64,000 bases of DNA from Pseudomonas fluorescens (GTDB taxonomy: Bacteria; Pseudomonadota; Gammaproteobacteria; Pseudomonadales; Pseudomonadaceae): positions 1,240,001-1,304,000 of the forward strand of contig NZ_LT907842.1 of NCBI RefSeq assembly GCF_900215245.1, given 5' to 3'. Position 1 is the stretch's first letter, and each line of letters opens with the position of its first letter. The notes under the pieces are model-generated. The model searched no databases and was not told where the DNA came from. It saw nothing but the letters and a program-made list of their open reading frames with translations. This document shows positions 21,822 to 30,774 of this stretch, in pieces. Position numbers and translations under genes: made by a program.

Positions 21822-22190
21822 ATGACCGAGCAACCGTCTGATCGCCGTCGTTTTCGCCGGATAGCCTTTGATGCCAAGACCGCACTTCGGCAAAACGGCC
21901 AGGAATGGCAGGTACAGCTAGTGGACTTGTCGCTGAAGGGCTTGTTGGTGAAGCGCCCGTCGCCCTGGCTTGGCAATGCCACTGAACCTTTTGACGTGGA
22001 TATCCACCTGGACGCCGAGACCGACGTGCAGATGCGGGTACGGCTGACTCACGAGGACCCCAGCCAGTTGGGGTTTGTGTGCGAACACATTGACTTGGAC
22101 TCGATCAGCCACCTGCGGCGGTTGATTGAGCTGAATGTGGGCGACCAGGAAGAACTGGAACGTGAGCTGGGCGCATTGTTAGAGATTTGA
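21822..22190 (+). CDS. mapZ: PilZ-domain c-di-GMP receptor, MapZ-type
   Basis: This 122-residue single PilZ domain has the c-di-GMP-binding RxxxR motif near residues 8-13 (RRRFRR) and DLSLKG at 35-40. Conserved C-terminal text HIDLDSISHLRRLIELN matches P. aeruginosa MapZ (PA4608), which binds the chemotaxis methyltransferase CheR1 and alters flagellar switching when c-di-GMP rises. The position between cstA and radA is also as in P. aeruginosa. The c-di-GMP enzyme MorA is encoded 5 kb away in this window. Confidence 0.85.
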   Translation: MTEQPSDRRRFRRIAFDAKTALRQNGQEWQVQLVDLSLKGLLVKRPSPWLGNATEPFDVDIHLDAETDVQMRVRLTHEDPSQLGFVCEHIDLDSISHLRRLIELNVGDQEELERELGALLEI

Positions 22191-22233
22191 AAACCCTCTA
22201 CACCGCAGAGGCCACGGGTGTCTGAAGCGACAG

Positions 22234-22977
22234 TCAGGGAAACGCGGCACTCGGGGGGAAGTCGCTTTCCGTGTCCCAATAACCCGCCTTCTGACGCGAC
22301 ACGGCCTGCCATTGCCCATCGATAAAACGATAGGTCGTGTAGCGGGTTGCGAAATCATCGTCGCCGTCACCGTCCATAAAGGACGAGACCTGCAGTAACT
22401 CATCCGTACCGCCGGCGGCTGGCGTGGCGATCTGCCAGGCGGCTTTGCCAGTCTGGGCCAGGGTCAGCGGCTCGACCTTACCGTCCGCACCCTTATAGCT
22501 CATTGGTTTGAGTTGCTGTTTGGCCGGCAGCAGCAACTGAGTCGCCGGGCCGCTGTAACTGCCCATCGGCGCCGTCTGGTCGATGCTCAAAAAGTACACC
22601 GTGTCCGGCAGGCCTTTAAGCGGGGCCTTCTTGACCTTGGCCAAGGGGTAGCCAAGGTCGTCGTGTGCCAGCACAGCGCCGGACGCCGACAGCAAACGTA
22701 CCTGAGCGTTGAGCAACGGGTTCTCCACCAGATCGCCGGGCTCGTCAAACGAGTCCTCATCCAGGCCATTGCCCCAACTGTCCTTGTGCAACTGCGCGCT
22801 GATGCGCTGGTCTTCCAGCACCTGCAACACGCTGCCGTCTTCCGTCGCCAACTTCTGGGCCAGGCGGTAACCGGCCGGCAGTGGGGCCGACTCAGCCCAG
22901 GCAATGCCCGGCAACCCGAGCAAGGCCACGAACAGGGCACATACCCCCCAACGATTGGTCTGTTGCATTGCGTTCAT
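22234..22977 (-). CDS. Conserved exported protein of unknown function
   Basis: This protein of 247 residues has a Sec signal peptide (cleaved after AWA in GLPGIAWAESA). The mature part is rich in Asp and Gly, with FMDGDGDDDFATRYTTYRF near the C-terminus that resembles FG-GAP/calcium-loop repeats. I use ATG 22977, with GGAG 9 bases upstream; a GTG at 22992 is also possible. The start lies 18 bases after the radA stop, so the gene is probably co-transcribed with radA. Function unknown. Confidence 0.7.
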   Translation of the reverse strand: MNAMQQTNRWGVCALFVALLGLPGIAWAESAPLPAGYRLAQKLATEDGSVLQVLEDQRISAQLHKDSWGNGLDEDSFDEPGDLVENPLLNAQVRLLSASGAVLAHDDLGYPLAKVKKAPLKGLPDTVYFLSIDQTAPMGSYSGPATQLLLPAKQQLKPMSYKGADGKVEPLTLAQTGKAAWQIATPAAGGTDELLQVSSFMDGDGDDDFATRYTTYRFIDGQWQAVSRQKAGYWDTESDFPPSAAFP

Positions 22978-22994
22978 CCCTGATTGCTCCACGT

Positions 22995-24362
22995 TTATTC
23001 GAACAGCGCATCCAGCGCCTGCTCCAGGCGCGTGACTGCAATGACCTGCAAGCCCGGCGGCGATTCCTTCGGCGCATTGCCCTTGGGCACGATCGCGCGT
23101 TTGAAACCGTGCTTGGCCGCTTCTTTCAGGCGCTCCTGGCCACTCGGCACCGGGCGTACCTCGCCCGACAGGCCGACTTCGCCGAATACCAGCAAGTCAT
23201 GGGGCAGCGGGCGATTGCGCAGGCTGGACATCACCGCCGCCATCAACGCCAGGTCGGAGGCGGTTTCCAGCACCTTGACCCCGCCGACCACGTTGAGGAA
23301 GACGTCCTGGTCATGGGTGGGAATACCGCCGTGACGGTGGAGCACAGCGAGCAACATCGCCAGGCGGTTCTGATCCAGGCCGAGGGTGACCCGGCGCGGG
23401 TTGGCCAAGTGGCTGTCATCCACCAGCGCCTGCACTTCCACCAACATCGGGCGAGTGCCTTCCCACGTCGCCATCACCACACTTCCCGGCACTTCTTCCT
23501 GGGCGCGGGTGAGAAAAATGGCTGACGGGTTGGAGACTTCTTTCAACCCCCGGTCGGTCATGGCAAACACGCCCAACTCATTGACCGCGCCAAAGCGGTT
23601 CTTCACGGCCCGCAGCAAACGCAAACGGCCATCGGATTCGCCTTCGAAATACAGCACCGTGTCGACCATATGCTCAAGCACCCGTGGCCCGGCCAGCGCG
23701 CCTTCTTTGGTCACGTGGCCGACCAGGAAGATCGCCGTGCCGCTTTGCTTGGCATACCGCACCAGCAGCGCCGCGCTCTCACGCACCTGGGATACGCCGC
23801 CCGGTGCCGACTGCAACTGCTCGGTGAAAATCGTCTGGATCGAGTCGATCACCATGACCTTGGGTTTTTCGATACGCGCCGTGGCGATGATGCTTTCGAT
23901 GCAGGTTTCGGTCATCACCCGCAGTTGATCCTGGGGCAGGCCCAGGCGACGCGCGCGCATGGCCACTTGCTGTTGGGATTCTTCGCCGGTGACATACAGC
24001 GCCGGCATGCGACTGGCGATGCTGCACAGGGTTTGCAACAGGATGGTCGATTTACCGATGCCGGGGTCGCCCCCGATCAGCACCACCGAACCGTCCACCA
24101 GGCCACCGCCGAGCACGCGGTCCAGCTCACCGGACGCCGTGGAGAAACGCGGGATCTCTTCGACGCTGACTTCGGCCAAGGTCTTGATCTGCGCCTGCTG
24201 CCCGGTCCAGCCGGCTCGGCCAGTGGGGGCTGCGGCGCCGCCGCTTTCGATCATGGTTTCAGTCAGGGTGTTCCACGCGCCACACTCGGAGCATTGGCCG
24301 GCCCACTTGGGAAAGGTCGCGCCGCACTCCGTGCAGCCGTACATGCGCTTGGCCTTTGCCAT
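22995..24362 (-). CDS. radA: DNA repair protein RadA
   Basis: This 455-residue protein has a C4 zinc finger (C10, C13, C24, C27), Walker A GGDPGIGKS at 97-105, the KNRFG motif (VKNRFGAVNELG) and a C-terminal Lon-like domain with the expected ASDLALMAA region. RadA is a RecA-like helicase that drives branch migration in recombination. It starts 36 bases after ankB and precedes the exported-protein gene. Confidence 0.96.
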   Translation of the reverse strand: MAKAKRMYGCTECGATFPKWAGQCSECGAWNTLTETMIESGGAAAPTGRAGWTGQQAQIKTLAEVSVEEIPRFSTASGELDRVLGGGLVDGSVVLIGGDPGIGKSTILLQTLCSIASRMPALYVTGEESQQQVAMRARRLGLPQDQLRVMTETCIESIIATARIEKPKVMVIDSIQTIFTEQLQSAPGGVSQVRESAALLVRYAKQSGTAIFLVGHVTKEGALAGPRVLEHMVDTVLYFEGESDGRLRLLRAVKNRFGAVNELGVFAMTDRGLKEVSNPSAIFLTRAQEEVPGSVVMATWEGTRPMLVEVQALVDDSHLANPRRVTLGLDQNRLAMLLAVLHRHGGIPTHDQDVFLNVVGGVKVLETASDLALMAAVMSSLRNRPLPHDLLVFGEVGLSGEVRPVPSGQERLKEAAKHGFKRAIVPKGNAPKESPPGLQVIAVTRLEQALDALFE

Positions 24363-24397
24363 TTGAGAACCTCCAACCGAAAAACCGCGATGATAGC

Positions 24398-24937
24398 TCA
24401 GCGCGGCGCCGGGGTCCGGATTTCACCACTGGCTAATCGTGAAGCACTGTTGCCGATCGGGTCCTCGGCGTTGAGGTCGGCGCCTTTGGCTTTTAATTCA
24501 TCCATCAACTCAATGCGCTTGAACAGCCCGGCGTACATGGCGGCGGTCTGCCCCGCGCCGTTGCGCTGGTCGGGGTTGCAGTCGGTGGCCAGCAGGCGCT
24601 GGGCGATTTTCAACTCACCTTTGAAGATTGCCCCCATCAACGCGGTGTTGCCGCGTTTGTCCTGCACGCAGGCGTCGGCGCCCGCATTGAGCAGGCGCTC
24701 CACGAAAGAGCCCTGGCCGTGGTAGGCGGCAAGGATCAGTGCGGTGTAGCCCTTTTCGTCCTGGGTGTTGAGGCTGTAGCCGGACTCAATGAAGGTGTTG
24801 AGCATATCGACATCGCCACGGCGCGCAGCGTCGAAGTAGTAGTCCTGCAACTGCGCCTTGAGCGCGACCGGGTCCGGGGACTCGGCATGGACGACGAAGG
24901 CAAGCATTGCCATCAGTAAACCGAGAGAGATTCGCAC
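24398..24937 (-). CDS. ankB: Periplasmic ankyrin-repeat protein, AnkB-type
   Basis: This 179-residue protein has a signal peptide (VRISLGLLMAMLAFVVHA) and about four ankyrin repeats, for example DEKGYTALILAAYHGQGSFVERLLNAGAD. I choose GTG 24937 because AGGAG lies 7 bases upstream; the frame from 24991 adds a non-hydrophobic extension. In P. aeruginosa ankB follows katB, and AnkB is needed for full KatB activity, probably by protecting or anchoring it. The same order holds here, with 56 bases between the genes. Confidence 0.85.
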   Translation of the reverse strand: MRISLGLLMAMLAFVVHAESPDPVALKAQLQDYYFDAARRGDVDMLNTFIESGYSLNTQDEKGYTALILAAYHGQGSFVERLLNAGADACVQDKRGNTALMGAIFKGELKIAQRLLATDCNPDQRNGAGQTAAMYAGLFKRIELMDELKAKGADLNAEDPIGNSASRLASGEIRTPAPR

Positions 24938-24993
24938 GGGTTTTCTCCTAACAGGGGCCGACACCCTGGTCAGGGCGTCGACCGGAACCAACG

Positions 24994-26535
24994 TCAGTCA
25001 GTCAGTTTTTCTGCCAGCGCTTTAACGCGCGCCAGGTCACCTTTAGCGACTTTGGTCACGCCGGTGCCGTACTCCGGGTCGGCTTTATAGAGGAACGACA
25101 GGATGATGTGCTTGCTTTCATCATCCGTCGTTGCCAGGGAGCCGCCGAAGTTTTCGATCAGGTCCTGACGCTCTTTCTTGGTGTAGGAGCGGTATAAATC
25201 CCCGGCCTGCTTGAAGTTCTGCTCACGCTGGATCTTCGCCTGCTGGGTGCTACCTGACAGCGCCGACTGGCTGTAGCGCGCAGTTTGCGGCTCTTCGCGC
25301 GGTAACAGGCGGCTTGGCTGGTAGTTCACGCCGGTGGTGGTTTTACCGAAATTCATCGCGCCGTCCTGGTTACCGTTGTTGACGGTGACACGGGGTGCGT
25401 TGATCGGCAGTTGCAGGGCATTCGCCCCCAGGCGGTACATCTGGGTGTCGGCGTAGGAGAACACCCGGCCTTGCAGCAAACGGTCTTCCGACGGCTCGAT
25501 GCCCGGCACCAGGTTGGCCGGGGCCATGGCCACCTGCTCGGTTTCCTGGAAGACATTCGCCGGGTTGCGGTTCAACACCATTTGCCCGACTTTACGCTCC
25601 GGCACGTTCGGCCAGATCTTGGTGGCGTCCAGTGGGTCGAAATCGAACGCGGCCAAGTCCTCGGGCTTAAGCACTTGCACATACAGGTCCCACTTGGGGA
25701 AGTCGCCCTTGTTGATGTGGGTAACCAAGTCATTGGTCATGTGGCTGTAGTCACGCCCTTGCACCTCGGTAACTTGCTTGGGATCAAGGTTCTTGATGCC
25801 TTGCAGGCTTTTCCAGTGGAACTTGACGTAGTGCACTTCGCCTTTGGCGTTGATCAACTTGTAGGCATGTACGCCATTGCCGTCCATTTCCCGATAGCTG
25901 GCCGGGGTGCCGGAGTCGGAGTACAACTCGGTCAGCGTGCGGGTGGACTCGGGGACATGGGAGAAGAAGTCAAACCGACGGGAGTCGTCGTCCAGGTTAG
26001 TGCGTGGGTCGGGTTTGAACGCGTGAACCATGTCTGGGAACTTAATGGCGTCACGGATGAAGAACGTCGGGAAGTTATTCCCAACCAGGTCCCAGTTACC
26101 TTCAGCGGTGTAGAACTTGGTGGCGAAGCCGCGCGGGTCACGCAGGGTTTCCGGAGAGTGGTTGCCGTGGACCACGGCCGAGAAGCGCACGAACACCGGT
26201 GTCGCCTCACCTGCAGCGAAGACCTTGGCTTTGGTCAGGTCGCTGAGGTTGTCGGTGACGGTGAAGGTGCCGTGGGCGCCCGTGCCGCGGGCATGTACCA
26301 CACGCTCGGGGATGCGCTCACGGTCAAAGCGCTGCAGTTTTTGAATAAGCTGCACGTCCTGCAACAGCACCGGACCATTGGCGCCGGCCGTTTGTGAGTT
26401 CTGGTTGTCCCCCACGGCAGCGCCGTTATCGCGGGTCAGGTTGGCGGCTTGTACAGAGAGGGAAAGCAGGCTGGCGGTCACCAGTGCCAACGCGTAGCGC
26501 GCTGAAACCGGCCCGCGGCTCATTGGAGTATTCAT
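24994..26535 (-). CDS. katB: Periplasmic catalase KatB
   Basis: This 513-residue small-subunit, haem-containing catalase has a Sec signal peptide (residues 1-30, ending SVQA). The catalytic His is H81 in RIPERVVHARGTGAHG, the active Asn lies in FFIRDAIKFPDMVH context, and the haem-ligand Tyr is in RVFSYADTQMYRLG. It breaks down hydrogen peroxide. Length and signal peptide match P. aeruginosa KatB. I looked for an OxyR site in the 287 bases upstream and found none that is convincing. Confidence 0.93.
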   Translation of the reverse strand: MNTPMSRGPVSARYALALVTASLLSLSVQAANLTRDNGAAVGDNQNSQTAGANGPVLLQDVQLIQKLQRFDRERIPERVVHARGTGAHGTFTVTDNLSDLTKAKVFAAGEATPVFVRFSAVVHGNHSPETLRDPRGFATKFYTAEGNWDLVGNNFPTFFIRDAIKFPDMVHAFKPDPRTNLDDDSRRFDFFSHVPESTRTLTELYSDSGTPASYREMDGNGVHAYKLINAKGEVHYVKFHWKSLQGIKNLDPKQVTEVQGRDYSHMTNDLVTHINKGDFPKWDLYVQVLKPEDLAAFDFDPLDATKIWPNVPERKVGQMVLNRNPANVFQETEQVAMAPANLVPGIEPSEDRLLQGRVFSYADTQMYRLGANALQLPINAPRVTVNNGNQDGAMNFGKTTTGVNYQPSRLLPREEPQTARYSQSALSGSTQQAKIQREQNFKQAGDLYRSYTKKERQDLIENFGGSLATTDDESKHIILSFLYKADPEYGTGVTKVAKGDLARVKALAEKLTD

Positions 26536-26822
26536 CGAGGTGTCCTCTGGTTTTTTTCGTGCACATTCAGTTGTGCTTGCCAGAGGCTAGTGACCTGCGA
26601 GTCAGAAGATAAATAGAAAAACACCACCAGCACGATTAAGAAAAAAATCTGGTAACCCACTGAAACAAGCGGTATTTCGCGCGCGATTGGTGGCACTTTG
26701 CAAACTATTTGCGGTTAAATGTGTCGATAAAAATTGACAGTGTTAACGGTTGTTTCGGGCAAGCCGCCTGCGACTGAATTACACTGACCTCCACCCTTCT
26801 CATCTGTAACAAGGAATAACCT

Positions 26823-27239
26823 ATGGGCGTGATCAGTGAGTTCAAGGCCTTCGCGGTCAAAGGTAATGTGGTCGATATGGCCGTCGGTATCATCATCGGT
26901 GCGGCCTTCGGCAAGATTGTTTCCTCGTTTGTAGGCGACGTGGTGATGCCACCCATCGGTCTGCTGATCGGTGGCGTGGACTTCGCTGACCTGGCCGTGC
27001 AACTCAAGGCGGCGCAAGGCAGTGCGCCGGCCGTGGTATTGGCGTACGGCAAATTCATCCAAAGCATCATCGATTTCGTGATCATCGCGTTTGCGATCTT
27101 CATGGGCGTGAAGGCGATCAACCGCCTCAAGCGTGAAGAGGCTGTGGCGCCGACCCTGCCGCCAACGCCGAGCAAAGAGGAAGCCTTGCTGACCGAGATC
27201 CGTGATCTGCTCAAGGCTCAGAACGACAAGCCGCTTTAA
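26823..27239 (+). CDS. mscL: Large-conductance mechanosensitive channel MscL
   Basis: This 138-residue inner-membrane channel begins with the S1 helix ([22 protein letters not shown]), then TM1 ([22 protein letters not shown]), a periplasmic loop, TM2 ([18 protein letters not shown]) and a charged C-terminal helix ([15 protein letters not shown]). It opens under membrane tension to release solutes during hypo-osmotic shock. ATG 26823 follows AAGGAATAACCT. Convergent with fpr across a shared terminator. Confidence 0.97.
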   Translation: MGVISEFKAFAVKGNVVDMAVGIIIGAAFGKIVSSFVGDVVMPPIGLLIGGVDFADLAVQLKAAQGSAPAVVLAYGKFIQSIIDFVIIAFAIFMGVKAINRLKREEAVAPTLPPTPSKEEALLTEIRDLLKAQNDKPL

Positions 27240-27252
27240 ACCGGCGGATCCA

Positions 27253-27283
27253 GAAAGGCGCCTATTGCAGGCGCCTTTTTTAT
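27253..27283. terminator. Bidirectional terminator between mscL and fpr
   Basis: AAAGGCGCC (27254-27262) and GGCGCCTTT pair perfectly around TATTGCA, with a T-run after the + strand stem. It overlaps the very end of the fpr gene. Confidence 0.88.
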
Positions 27284-28059
27284 TACCAATAGTTTTCCAC
27301 CGCCACTTGCCCTGGGCGCCGGCTCAGGCTCAGTTGCATGTCGCGTTGTTTGAGCAGTTGGCGTGTGTCGTCGACCATCTGCGGGTTGCCACAAATCAGC
27401 ACGCGGGAGAATTCCGGGGTCAGCTCGACGCCGGCCGCGCGTTCCAGTTCGCCATTCTCGATCAGCGTGGTAATGCGCCCGTTCAGCGCCCCGGGATGCT
27501 GTTCACGCGTCACGATGGGGATGTAGACGAGTTTATGGGCGTATTCGGCCAGGTACTCTCGCTCGCCCAACGCGGCAATCAGTTGCTGATAGGCAAGCTC
27601 TTTGGCCTCGCGGGCGCTGTACACCAGCACGATACGCTCGAATTTCTCCCAGGCCTCGAAATCCTGCAGGATCGACAAAAACGGTGCCACCCCGGTACCA
27701 GTGCCCAGCAGCCACAGGTCGCGCCCGTCCACAAAGCGGTTCAGGGTCAGGAAGCCTGTGGCCTGGCGCTCCACCATCAAGGTGTCACCCACCTGAAGGC
27801 GGCTCAGTTCACTGGTGAATTCACCACCCGGAACAACAATAGAGAAGAAGTCCAAGTGCTCGTCAAACGGCGAAGACACGATGGAGTAAGCACGCCATAC
27901 GGTACTCCCGTCCGCCTTGCTCACCCCCAGGCGCACAAACTGGCCGGCGGTAAACCGAAAGCCCGGATCGCGCGTGGTGCGCAGGGTAAACAGGCTAGGC
28001 GTCAGCGATTGCACGTCGAGCAACGTCTGGCGGGTAAATTTCTCAGCACTGGCCGTCAT
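27283..28059 (-). CDS. fpr: Ferredoxin/flavodoxin-NADP reductase
   Basis: This 258-residue FAD enzyme has the FAD-binding RAYSIVSSP motif near residue 57, the NADP-binding GTGTGVAPF and the family C-terminus VENYW. It exchanges electrons between NADPH and ferredoxin or flavodoxin. Context (mscL on one side, a LuxR solo on the other) matches the gene called fprB in P. aeruginosa. The divergent ppoR-type gene lies across a 454-base AT-rich gap. Confidence 0.93.
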   Translation of the reverse strand: MTASAEKFTRQTLLDVQSLTPSLFTLRTTRDPGFRFTAGQFVRLGVSKADGSTVWRAYSIVSSPFDEHLDFFSIVVPGGEFTSELSRLQVGDTLMVERQATGFLTLNRFVDGRDLWLLGTGTGVAPFLSILQDFEAWEKFERIVLVYSAREAKELAYQQLIAALGEREYLAEYAHKLVYIPIVTREQHPGALNGRITTLIENGELERAAGVELTPEFSRVLICGNPQMVDDTRQLLKQRDMQLSLSRRPGQVAVENYW

Positions 28060-28513
28060 AGGGGGCTCCGTTCAACAGGAACCCTAGTGTCCCCCAAAGT
28101 CGCGCAAGGAAACACCGTTGGTTTGTACTGGCATTATCGTTAGCCCGATGTTTACAGCCAGATAAATAGTAAGACTATTACATTGCAGTGACAGTTAAAC
28201 GCGGGGAAGGCATTAAACCCTAACTAATCATTTAGCTATTTCCCCACGCTCTATATGCCATTAGATGACACAGCCAACCTAAATAATATCAATACAACAT
28301 CATCTGCAACCTGTTAAAACCCAAGCATTTTTATTACGCACCTGTGAACTTACACAAAAGCTTAATTACTGTACAAGTTTAAGAAGTGTAAAGACCACCG
28401 CCGGATGACATTTTTTTCACCTTACTACGTAGCCTTTATCCTACACTCCTTTGCGTGCCTCATTGGGAGCCAGGAAGTGCCCGGGCAACAACGACATTCA
28501 TGGAGAGTTACCG
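28060..28513. other. AT-rich intergenic region between fpr and the LuxR solo
   Basis: These 454 bases, clearly lower in GC than the flanking genes, contain no credible gene. They must hold the divergent promoters of fpr and the luxR-type gene. I searched for a lux-box dyad (CTG-spacer-CAG) and found no convincing one. Confidence 0.6.
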
Positions 28514-29224
28514 ATGGTCAACTGGCGCAACACGAGGATTCCCAAACTCGAAGGCGAGAACAAGATCACCACTATTTATGAGATGGTCGTGAATCACACC
28601 TATGAACTCGACTTTGAATATTGCTCATTTACGATGAGTTCTCTACAACCTACCCATCAAACTAAACCGGTGCACTTAAACAACTATCCAAACGAATGGA
28701 ACAGCGTCTACAAACAAGCGAATTTCTTTGACATAGACCCGGTAGTAGCCCACTGCAAACGTAGCGTCCTACCTATTGTGTGGGACGAAAAAACCTTCAG
28801 TACCACGCCACACTTATGGTCGTTGGCCCAGTCGTTTGGCGTGAATTTTGGTTGGACCCAGGCAGTACACGACTTCCAGGGCGTGTTCAGCATGCTGACC
28901 CTGGGCCGAAGCAGCGGCGAAGTCAGTCCGCAAGAGCTTTACGAGAAAGCTGGCCAGACACTGTGGCTGTGTCACGTATTGCACGCGGCCGTGGCACAAA
29001 AATATGCTGATAAACCGAGTATTACGCCGCCTTGCAAATTGACCCCACGGGAAACGGAAATCCTCAAATGGTCAGCCATGGGCAAGACGGCGTCGGACAT
29101 TGCCACCATCCTGTGCCTGTCAGAACGGACTGTGGGGTTTCATATCAGCAGCTGCCTGAAAAAACTGGGCGTGAATAACAAGATCGCCGCCGTGCTCTGT
29201 GCCTCGAAAGCAGGCCTGTTTTAA
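28514..29224 (+). CDS. ppoR: LuxR-type quorum-sensing regulator, PpoR-like solo
   Basis: This 236-residue regulator has an N-terminal autoinducer-binding domain and a C-terminal LuxR helix-turn-helix (LTPRETEILKWSAMGKTASDIATIL). The residues that usually contact acyl-homoserine lactone are all present: W62, Y66, D75 and W90, so it is not of the plant-signal (OryR) subtype. No luxI gene is in the window. Position beside mscL and fpr matches P. putida PpoR. I use ATG 28514, with GGAG 8 bases upstream; the frame from 28451 has no site. Confidence 0.8.
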   Translation: MVNWRNTRIPKLEGENKITTIYEMVVNHTYELDFEYCSFTMSSLQPTHQTKPVHLNNYPNEWNSVYKQANFFDIDPVVAHCKRSVLPIVWDEKTFSTTPHLWSLAQSFGVNFGWTQAVHDFQGVFSMLTLGRSSGEVSPQELYEKAGQTLWLCHVLHAAVAQKYADKPSITPPCKLTPRETEILKWSAMGKTASDIATILCLSERTVGFHISSCLKKLGVNNKIAAVLCASKAGLF

Positions 29225-29405
29225 CCGGCGTACAAACACCGCATGTAATCCCTGCGAAAAAAAAGTAACATTTACGGGCTATTCTGAGTGTTGAAGCTGC
29301 GCCTCCGTGCCGCCTCGCCGTCCACTCAGTTGCTGCTCATACCGCCAGTTCCGCCGGCTGCCCACACCCGCCGCCGCCCATCGTTGACCCAGAGCCTCCC
29401 CCGCC

Positions 29406-30530
29406 ATGCCCCTGCTTGACAGTCCCTTCGCCCAACTCGATCTGATCCGCCAGCCAGAGCAACACAATGACCCGCTGCAGGCTTTCGATGCCGCCGACGA
29501 GTATCTGCTCGGCTACCTGGCCGAACAGCAGCATGGCGCCGTCACCCGCGTACTGGTGCTCAATGACAGCTTCGGGGCTTTGGCGGTCAGCCTGGCAGGC
29601 AAGGTTCAGGTGACGTCCAGCGGCGACTCGTTTCTGGCAGCCCAGGGCCTGGAGAAAAACCTGGTGCGCAACGGCAAGGCGTTTGATGCAGTGGCATTCG
29701 TCCCCGCCAGCCAGGTGCCGAGCGGGCCGTTCGACCGCGTGCTGATCCGCGTGCCGAAAACTCTGGCTTTGCTGGAAGAGCAACTGATTCGTCTACAGGG
29801 GCAGTTGGCGCCGGGCGCCGAGGTCATCGCCGGCGCTATGATCAAGCACCTGCCGCGCGCCGCAGGCGAGCTGCTTGAGCGCTACATCGGGCCGATGCAC
29901 GCTTCGCTTGCGGTCAAAAAAGCCCGGCTGCTGATCGCCACCGCTGAAGATCGCCCGGTCGCCGCCTCGCCCTACCCCACCCGCTACGCCTTGGACACAC
30001 CAGCCATCGAGTTGCGTAACCACGCCAACGTGTTCTGCCGTGAAGGCCTGGACATCGGAACCCGCGCCTTCCTCCCGCACCTGCCGAAAAACCTCGGCAG
30101 CGCTCGCGTCGCCGACCTGGGCTGCGGCAACGGCGTGTTGGCGATTGCCAGTGCACTGCAAAACCCCGACGCGCAGTACACGCTCGTGGATGAATCCTAT
30201 ATGGCCGTGCAGTCGGCGCTCGAGAATTGGCAGGCGGCACTTGGCCCGCGAGAGGTGGTCGTTCGCGCTGCTGATGGCCTCGCCGGCCAGGAACCGCAGT
30301 CCCTGGACGTGGTGCTGTGCAACCCGCCGTTCCACCAGCAACAGGTGGTCGGCGACTTCCTTGCCTGGCGCATGTTCCAGCAGGCCCGTGAGGCCTTGGT
30401 GGTCGGCGGCGCGCTTTACATCGTGGGTAACCGCCACTTGGGCTATCACAGCAAGTTGGCGCGTTTATTCCGTGGCGTCGAGCAAGTGGCCGCCACGCCG
30501 AAATTCGTGATTCTCAAAGCGCGCAAATAA
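29406..30530 (+). CDS. rlmG: 23S rRNA (guanine-1835-N2)-methyltransferase RlmG
   Basis: This 374-residue enzyme has a degenerate N-terminal methyltransferase-like half and a catalytic C-terminal half with the SAM-binding VADLGCGNGVLAI motif and the NPPFH active-site motif at residues 306-310. RlmG methylates G1835 of 23S rRNA; the paralogous RsmC (G1207 of 16S) has a similar fold but lacks this combination of length and text. Convergent with the cio operon. Confidence 0.88.
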   Translation: MPLLDSPFAQLDLIRQPEQHNDPLQAFDAADEYLLGYLAEQQHGAVTRVLVLNDSFGALAVSLAGKVQVTSSGDSFLAAQGLEKNLVRNGKAFDAVAFVPASQVPSGPFDRVLIRVPKTLALLEEQLIRLQGQLAPGAEVIAGAMIKHLPRAAGELLERYIGPMHASLAVKKARLLIATAEDRPVAASPYPTRYALDTPAIELRNHANVFCREGLDIGTRAFLPHLPKNLGSARVADLGCGNGVLAIASALQNPDAQYTLVDESYMAVQSALENWQAALGPREVVVRAADGLAGQEPQSLDVVLCNPPFHQQQVVGDFLAWRMFQQAREALVVGGALYIVGNRHLGYHSKLARLFRGVEQVAATPKFVILKARK

Positions 30531-30532
30531 AA

Positions 30533-30562
30533 AACCCCGCCTTTCTCGCAAAAGGCAGGGTT
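30533..30562 (-). terminator. Terminator at the end of the cio operon / rlmG
   Basis: AACCCCGCCTTT and AAAGGCAGGGTT pair with one C-A mismatch. Read on the minus strand the stem is followed by TTTTTTATTT, so it best serves the cio transcript. Confidence 0.75.
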
Positions 30563-30567
30563 GAAAA

Positions 30568-30585
30568 CCGGGCCGCGAGGCCCGG
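30568..30585. terminator. Second strong hairpin after the DUF2474 gene
   Basis: CCGGGCC (30568-30574) and GGCCCGG (30579-30585) form a perfect 7-bp stem with a GNRA-like GCGA loop. It has no T-run; it may stabilise the mRNA end ahead of the true terminator. Confidence 0.5.
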
Positions 30586-30594
30586 AACGGGATG

Positions 30595-30762
30595 TCAGTG
30601 AGTCGTCAGGCCGGCCGCGCTCATGAACATACGCATCAGGCTGGCCACGACGAACAGGGCCAGCACACTGCCGGTCCAAATCATCGCCAGCCACCCCAGG
30701 CGCCGCCATAACGGCTGTTTCTCAGCCTGTTCGATCTCGTGCAACGTAGGTTTGCCGGGCAT
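30595..30762 (-). CDS. DUF2474 small membrane protein of the cio operon
   Basis: This short frame encodes 55 residues: MPGKPTLHEIEQAE, then a basic stretch (PLWRRLGW) and one transmembrane helix (LAMIWTGSVLALFVVASLM). It starts 12 bases after cioB with CTAGGAGGGTC upstream, an excellent ribosome-binding site. Small single-helix proteins of this kind (CydX- or CbdX-like, DUF2474) accompany bd-type oxidases and are thought to stabilise the complex. Its size makes it easy to miss in automated calls. Confidence 0.85.
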   Translation of the reverse strand: MPGKPTLHEIEQAEKQPLWRRLGWLAMIWTGSVLALFVVASLMRMFMSAAGLTTH

Positions 30763-30774
30763 GTTACGACCCTC

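Noticed and set aside
26536..26822. OxyR site upstream of katB
   Set aside because: ATAG-like pieces are present but not in the four-fold spacing that OxyR needs.
28060..28513. lux box in front of the LuxR solo
   Set aside because: No dyad with matching CTG and CAG arms at the right distance was found.
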